NCBI RefSeq assembly: GCF_000483485.1
Contig: NZ_KI519609.1
Coordinates: 355,026 to 419,025 of the forward strand
Reading direction: 5' to 3'
DNA length: 64,000 bases
DNA from: Thiomicrorhabdus chilensis DSM 12352
GTDB taxonomy: Bacteria; Pseudomonadota; Gammaproteobacteria; Thiomicrospirales; Thiomicrospiraceae
In this document: one piece after another, positions 59,619 through 64,000 of the stretch
Layout of the letters: each line of letters opens with the position of its first letter
Position numbering within the stretch: the first letter of the stretch is position 1
Translations under genes and position numbers: made by a program
Notes under the pieces: generated by a model
Database searches by the model: none
What the model saw: only the letters and a program-made list of their open reading frames with translations
Told to the model about the DNA's origin: nothing

Positions 59619-60902
59619 TTACTTGGCGTGTTTTTGAGAGGACTTTTTGCTCTGCTTAAGGTCCGTTTTTGACGAAGTGTTTTTTGAGTTTTCAATCGGC
59701 AGAACCGTTTTATCATTCGCTCTGCTTTTGCCCGTATCCGGTTTGATGACAAAGTCTTGTTCAAAGTCATCAAAGAACGAACCGCAACCGTCTTCGGTAA
59801 TATAAAAGGTGTCGGAAATCCCACAGGTTTTATCGCCGTCAACGCCCCATAGCCACGGAATGATATGGAACGTCATCCCCGGCTTTAAAATATCCGATTG
59901 CCCTTGGTTGAGGCTGAGAATATAGCCCTCATCCCAGGAAGGCGGGAAAGCGATCCCGATTGAGTAACCTGAGCGGGTAATCAAGCGTGCGCCAACCTTG
60001 TTTTCATGCAGAATGCTACGCACCATCTTATCGACGTCGGAAACGGTCAGGCCGGGCCTCAACTCTTTGCGCAATTCTGAGAGCGCCTTTTTCATGATTT
60101 CCTGTGCCTGGTACATGCTGTCGGACAATTCGCCGCAGATTGCGGTACGCATCATGGCGGTATGATATTTCCGGTAACTGCCGGCGATTTCGATAAAAAC
60201 ATGCTCGCCCGGTTGAACGGTTCTTCCCTCCCAGGAGGCGTGACCGATCATGGTGCGTGGGCCGGATGTGACATAAGGCATGACCGAAGGAATTTCACCG
60301 CCGGCCGCAAACATCGCCTGGCTGATCGCACCGCCGATTTCGTTTTCGGTTACACCGGCCTGTACGGCGTCCAAGCCAGCCTGCATGCCCGCCTTGGTGG
60401 CAAAAGCCGCTTTTTTCATCACGTCAATTTCATATTGCGATTTGCAGATGCGGCTCTCTTCAACGATTCCAAAGCAGTCCATCAGGCGGCTGCGCATGAA
60501 AGACGTGCGGAATACATCTTGATGATAGGCGTTAAAATAATAGGAATTCCGCTCGTAACCGATGGTTTTACCCGCCAGACCAAATTCGACCAAAGAAGTG
60601 ATCAGCATTTGGATTGCGTCCCCTGTGTCCGGGAAAGGGCGGGTGATTTCCACCCAGGTACGATGAATGACGTTGGATTCTTCCAGTTTGCGCGTCACCA
60701 TGAATGGCTCGCCTTCCAGTGGCACGACTAAGGCCTGGAAGAAGGAGTAGCCGGTTGTCTGGTAATCGGTTAGGTATAAAATGTTTTCGGCATCGGAAAT
60801 GATTACGGCATCCAGCAGGCGTTCCGCCATACGTACGCGCAATTCGTTAATCCGGCGTTGATATTCGGAAAACGGAAAGGTCATATCGTCTCTTTCTCTC
60901 AT
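59619..60902 (-). CDS. doeA: Ectoine hydrolase DoeA
   Basis: DoeA opens the ectoine ring to give N-acetyl-L-2,4-diaminobutyrate. The 427-residue protein has a creatinase/M24 fold: an N-domain (YQRRINELRVRMAERLLDAVIISDAENILYLTDYQTTGYSFFQ in pieces) and a pita-bread C-domain with GHASWEGRTVQPGEHVFIEIAG, AMMRTAICG and GYSIGIAFPPSWDEGYIL. These match DoeA/EutD. A Lys/Ser-rich tail of about 35 residues (KSRANDKTVLP...KKSSQKHAK) extends beyond the usual end. AAGGAGGG precedes the start. Confidence 0.9.
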   Translation of the reverse strand: MRERDDMTFPFSEYQRRINELRVRMAERLLDAVIISDAENILYLTDYQTTGYSFFQALVVPLEGEPFMVTRKLEESNVIHRTWVEITRPFPDTGDAIQMLITSLVEFGLAGKTIGYERNSYYFNAYHQDVFRTSFMRSRLMDCFGIVEESRICKSQYEIDVMKKAAFATKAGMQAGLDAVQAGVTENEIGGAISQAMFAAGGEIPSVMPYVTSGPRTMIGHASWEGRTVQPGEHVFIEIAGSYRKYHTAMMRTAICGELSDSMYQAQEIMKKALSELRKELRPGLTVSDVDKMVRSILHENKVGARLITRSGYSIGIAFPPSWDEGYILSLNQGQSDILKPGMTFHIIPWLWGVDGDKTCGISDTFYITEDGCGSFFDDFEQDFVIKPDTGKSRANDKTVLPIENSKNTSSKTDLKQSKKSSQKHAK

Positions 60903-60915
60903 GGCTATGCCCTCC

Positions 60916-62172
60916 TTACGCCGTTTTGATCAAGCGATCAATGGATTCTTTAAAGATGGCCAATCCGCTCTGCAGGTCAGCTTCCGGAATGGTCAAAGGT
61001 GGAATCAGTTTCATGACTTCACCCCCTATTCCGCAAGGTCCAAACAGCATGCCATGCTCAAAACAGTCTCTGGCGATGGCTTTTGACAAGGTTCCATCGC
61101 CAATGTCCAGCGCCTGCATCATGCCTTTGCCGCGAACCTTGAAGTTTTTCTCCGGGTATTGGTCGGCAATGTCCTGAAGCGCGGTGCGCATGATCTCGCC
61201 TTTAGTTCGAGTCTCTTCCATAAAACGGTTGTCTTCAAAGTAACGTAACGCTTCTCTTCCGGCGACAAACGACAGGTTCTGACCACGGAAGGTGCCGGTA
61301 TGTTCCCCTGGTTGCCAATGTTTGTCGTGTTCCGGTTTAACCAGGTTCATCGCCATCGGTGTTCCGATGCCGCCGATTCCTTTTGCCAGAGTAATGATGT
61401 CCGGTTGAATCCCCATCTCTTCAAAACTGAAATAATGTCCGGTGCGGCCGCATCCGGCCTGGATGTCGTCCACAATTAACAAGGCTCCCAGGTCTTTTGC
61501 CAGTTTTTGCAACGCTTGCATCCATTCGGTGCTTGCAACGTTCACCCCGCCTTCTGCCTGGACGACTTCAACCATAAAAGCCGCCGGCGGTTCGGTGCCG
61601 CCGGAACTGTTTTTAAAGAGTGCGCGCAAGGTATTCAGGCTGTCCAGCCCTCCGCCTTCATGGGTTTCGAACGGCCAGCGTATGACGTTGTTTAGGGAGA
61701 CTCCGGCGGCGTTGCGGAAGTAGCTGTTGGCCGTACAGGCCAGTGCGCCTAATGTCATGCCGTGAAAGCCTTGAGTGAAGGAGACGACCTGTTCCCGTCC
61801 GGTGACTTTGCGGGCAAGTTTTAATGCCGCTTCTACCGCATTGGTTCCGGTGGGTCCCATGAACTGGAGTTTATAGTCCATGTTTCTGGGTTGTAAAATC
61901 GTTTCGACAAAGGCTTGGATGAAGTTACGTTTTGGAGGCGTCATCATATCCAAGGTGTGAATGACCCCGCCGGACTGTAAATAGTCCACCATGGCATTGG
62001 TCATTTTGGCATTGTTGTGCCCAAAGTTGAGCACGCCTGCACCAGCATAGAAGTCAATGTAGACCTTGCCGTCTTCATCGACTTGGCGGGCATTGTCTCC
62101 CTTGACGAAAACAGCTGGATAAGCCCGGCTGTAAGCGCGAATATCGGATTCATAAGCTGCAAACCAATCCAT
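60916..62172 (-). CDS. doeD: Diaminobutyrate transaminase DoeD
   Basis: A class-III PLP aminotransferase of 418 residues moving the amino group from L-2,4-diaminobutyrate to make aspartate semialdehyde. Motifs: DFYAGAGVLNFGHNN, GPTGTNAVEAALKLARKVTGRE, DDIQAGCGRTGHYFSFEE and the PLP lysine in LAKGIGGIGTPMAMN. It is close to EctB in sequence, but no ectA/ectC is present and it sits with doeA/doeB2/doeC, so catabolism is preferred. The start is taken at the ATG at 62172 (MDWFAAYESDIRAYSRAYP), not at 62223. Confidence 0.88.
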   Translation of the reverse strand: MDWFAAYESDIRAYSRAYPAVFVKGDNARQVDEDGKVYIDFYAGAGVLNFGHNNAKMTNAMVDYLQSGGVIHTLDMMTPPKRNFIQAFVETILQPRNMDYKLQFMGPTGTNAVEAALKLARKVTGREQVVSFTQGFHGMTLGALACTANSYFRNAAGVSLNNVIRWPFETHEGGGLDSLNTLRALFKNSSGGTEPPAAFMVEVVQAEGGVNVASTEWMQALQKLAKDLGALLIVDDIQAGCGRTGHYFSFEEMGIQPDIITLAKGIGGIGTPMAMNLVKPEHDKHWQPGEHTGTFRGQNLSFVAGREALRYFEDNRFMEETRTKGEIMRTALQDIADQYPEKNFKVRGKGMMQALDIGDGTLSKAIARDCFEHGMLFGPCGIGGEVMKLIPPLTIPEADLQSGLAIFKESIDRLIKTA

Positions 62173-62229
62173 AACTACCACCCCACTTTTTAAGAAAAAT
62201 AAGATTGCTTTTAGTGCAATCAAATAACA

Positions 62230-63393
62230 TCAAGCATGATTCAGACCAGATAATTTTGAAAAAGAGCGCATAACGGTTTCGATGAGTCGGTCATTGAACT
62301 CGTAATGCGGGTTGTGACAGGGGTAATGATATTTGTGCCCCTCGGCCTGATTTTCGGCCATGCCGATGAGTGCGAAGGCCCCCGGAATCTTTTGAAGGTA
62401 ATAACTGAAATCTTCCGAAGCCATGATGGGAACCATCAACTCAGTGTTGGAATAGTCCTCTCCCAATTCGCTCTTGAGCACGGTTCGATAGATTTCAGCC
62501 GCATTGGCATCGTTGATGGTCGCTTCGTAGCGCGGTAGGATTTCGACCTTGGCTTCTACGCCATACGTTTTGGCGGTGTCCTCGGCGATTTGCACAATGA
62601 GTTCATTGATTTGTGCTCGCCACTTAGGATCGGAAATTCGAATCCCTCCGGCCATGTGCACGATTTGTGGAATCACGGTCACGTCACTGTCGGCGTTCAG
62701 GCGGGTGACACTGACCACGGCCGAGGCTTGTGGAGGCAGTTTACGACTGACGATCTGTTGAAGATTCAAGGTGATGGCTGCGGCGGCAAGCACCGGATCT
62801 CGACAAGCTTCCGGTTGGGAAGCGTGACCACCAAGCCCTTTTACTTGGATATGAAAACTGCCGTTGCCGGACATTACGGCGCCGTCTGGGCAGACCGCTT
62901 TTCCATATGGGATGGCAGGCCAGTTATGCCAGCCAAAAATCACATCGATGCCGTCAAGGGCACCGTCTTCAATCATTTTTTTGGCGCCATGACCGCCTTC
63001 CTCGGCAGGCTGGAAAATCAAACTCACCGGCCCGGGCAGTTTGGGTTCATGGTTTTTTAGCCAGATAGCCGTTCCCAAAAGCGCCGCCATGTGACCATCA
63101 TGTCCGCAAGCATGCATTTTCCCGGATTCGGTTGAGCAGAATTCCACGTTGGTTTGCTCGTTAATCGGTAAGGCATCCATGTCGGCACGCAAAGCCACAT
63201 GCCTGCCTAGACGCTCGGGAGCCAGGGTTGCAACGGTACCATGTGTGGCACAGGCGCGCCATTCGATTCCCCAATCGTCTAAACAATCGCGAATCTTTTT
63301 GGCGGTGTGCTCTTCCTGCCAGGTCAGTTCAGGGTGCTGGTGAAACCAGTGGCGTAATGTTATCGCCTGATTGACTGCTTTTTCCCATGTCAT
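62230..63393 (-). CDS. doeB2: N-acetyl-diaminobutyrate deacetylase DoeB2 (M20 type)
   Basis: A 387-residue M20-family amidohydrolase with the di-metal motifs ALRADMDALPI, HACGHDGHMAALLG, FQPAEEGGHGAKKM, HASQPEACRDPVLAA and IMASEDFSYYL. In this operon the needed step is removal of the acetyl group from N-acetyl-diaminobutyrate. The classical DoeB belongs to another (AstE-like) fold; the M20 form is known as DoeB2. It is the first gene of the operon (AGGACGGTGAG upstream). Confidence 0.82.
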   Translation of the reverse strand: MTWEKAVNQAITLRHWFHQHPELTWQEEHTAKKIRDCLDDWGIEWRACATHGTVATLAPERLGRHVALRADMDALPINEQTNVEFCSTESGKMHACGHDGHMAALLGTAIWLKNHEPKLPGPVSLIFQPAEEGGHGAKKMIEDGALDGIDVIFGWHNWPAIPYGKAVCPDGAVMSGNGSFHIQVKGLGGHASQPEACRDPVLAAAAITLNLQQIVSRKLPPQASAVVSVTRLNADSDVTVIPQIVHMAGGIRISDPKWRAQINELIVQIAEDTAKTYGVEAKVEILPRYEATINDANAAEIYRTVLKSELGEDYSNTELMVPIMASEDFSYYLQKIPGAFALIGMAENQAEGHKYHYPCHNPHYEFNDRLIETVMRSFSKLSGLNHA

Positions 63394-63558
63394 GTGCTCA
63401 CCGTCCTTATTGGTTGGGACTGCTGGCTAAATAATCTTAGCAAAATGAGGGTGCCTAACAGTCGGGTTAATTTCATCCTAACAATTTGATATTCAAGTTT
63501 AAAGGGGATCAGGCATCAAAGACTGAATAAACAATCGCTTTGCAAAATGAGGATTCTT

Positions 63559-63577
63559 ACCAGGCCTGCCGGTTTTG
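63559..63577. repeat. Intergenic CAGGCCTG element with T-tail
   Basis: The core lies at 63561-63568, preceded by AC and followed by CCGGTTTTGG. It is almost the same as the copy at 10222. It lies between doeB2 and the epimerase. Confidence 0.6.
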
Positions 63578-63603
63578 GATTGAGTGGTTTTTATATGCTT
63601 TGC

Positions 63604-63640
63604 TTGGAATCTTGTCGGCTGGGTGTACAATGATTGTACA
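63604..63640 (+). promoter_or_regulatory. Putative promoter with palindromic operator
   Basis: TGTACAATGATTGTACA (63624-63640) is a perfect 17-base palindrome. It overlaps a -10-like TACAAT, with TTGGAA 16 bases upstream as a possible -35. It ends 16 bases before the epimerase start. TGTACA half-sites resemble those bound by MerR-type light regulators of the LitR/PplR group, which often control this epimerase; that link is inference. Confidence 0.5.
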
Positions 63641-63656
63641 GCATGGAGGAGTCGGT

Positions 63657-64000
63657 ATGAGTGCATCGTTGAACATAGTGATATTGGGCGGCAGCGGGTT
63701 CATTGGCCGACACTTGTCGAATCGTCTGCTTCGCTCGGGACACAGCGTTAAAGTTTACGGGCGTGAAGCCTTTAAGTCACCGCAGGTTTTGTCTGAGCGG
63801 GTGTGTGGTTGTGATCTATTGATCATGCTCGCCGGTGCCAATGTTGGGCAGCGCTGGACCAAGGCCCATAAGCAGGCGCTGTGGGACAGCCGCATTCAAA
63901 CCAATCAGATGTTGCAAAGCGCTTTGCAGCTGTGTGAGCATCCGCCGCAACGCATTTTTTCCGCTTCCGCGATTGGCATTTATCCAGAGAGCGATTGTAC
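63657..64000 (+). CDS. TIGR01777-family NAD(P)-dependent epimerase, N-terminal part
   Basis: The gene is cut by the right edge; about 114 codons are present. GGAGGAG precedes the ATG. The Rossmann motif VILGGSGFIGRHLSNRLLRSGH, the LIMLAGANVGQRWTKAHKQALWDSRI stretch and SASAIGIYP match SDR-type epimerases of the TIGR01777 (YfcH/SDR39U1) family. The function of the family is unclear. Confidence 0.85.
   Translation, partial: MSASLNIVILGGSGFIGRHLSNRLLRSGHSVKVYGREAFKSPQVLSERVCGCDLLIMLAGANVGQRWTKAHKQALWDSRIQTNQMLQSALQLCEHPPQRIFSASAIGIYPESDC

Noticed and set aside
60916-62172. EctB of ectoine synthesis
   Set aside because: The protein resembles EctB, but ectA and ectC are missing and all neighbours are catabolic, so DoeD is the better name.

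Overview
The window looks like chromosomal DNA of a marine or saline sulfur-oxidising gammaproteobacterium of the Thiomicrospira / Thiomicrorhabdus / Hydrogenovibrio type. The reasons are a SoxB thiosulfohydrolase beside a TtrS/ThsS-like sensor pair, a YeeE/YedE (TsuA-like) thiosulfate permease, a two-domain periplasmic rhodanese, two SoxH-like metallo-beta-lactamase-fold proteins, a malate:quinone oxidoreductase and ectoine catabolism. The genus is an inference. I saw no prophage, insertion sequence or CRISPR array.

Layout. 1-4.1 kb: an MFS transporter cut by the left edge, a secreted beta-propeller protein, TrhA, RsuA and a rhodanese. 4.4-9.6 kb: a co-directional sulfur block on the minus strand (PhnD-type sensor kinase, FixJ-like regulator, a gap with an ordered set of repeats, soxB). 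9.7-38 kb: mostly housekeeping genes (arfB, dut, phosphomannomutase, yajQ-argB, mscS, pyrE-sixA-like, nfo, ppk1/ppx, yidD, pyrC, a DEAD-box helicase, ppnN), mixed with a lipoprotein, a TSUP permease, an OmpA-domain protein and a CysJ-like reductase without an FMN domain. 39-42.7 kb: mqo, a COG0523 GTPase and folE2, a likely zinc-stress group. 42.9-48.9 kb: an arsenic island in which ArsR diverges from MBL protein - ArsP-like permease - DUF6428 - Cys-rich thioredoxin - GAPDH - ArsJ, with a good ArsR operator in the divergent gap. 49.1-54.3 kb: the thiosulfate permease, then a choice-of-anchor O / JDVT-CTERM-type secreted protein beside its probable MrtJ-type protease, and a DUF2202 protein. 54.4-58.2 kb: an AMP/thymidine phosphorylase, an ammonium transporter fused to a GGDEF cyclase, and tRNA-Arg(CCG). 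58.2-63.4 kb: ectoine degradation (doeB2-doeD-doeA-doeC). The right edge cuts a TIGR01777-family epimerase with a palindromic operator in front of it.

Across the whole window the 8-bp palindrome CAGGCCTG occurs at least 26 times, where about one is expected by chance. It lies inside genes, in intergenic motifs with a T-rich tail, and at the centre of long perfect palindromes that appear to work as terminators. It behaves like a highly iterated palindrome or a DNA-uptake-type signal. Two other repeat families were found: a ~170-bp imperfect palindrome with a short derivative elsewhere, and a 74-bp direct repeat pair.
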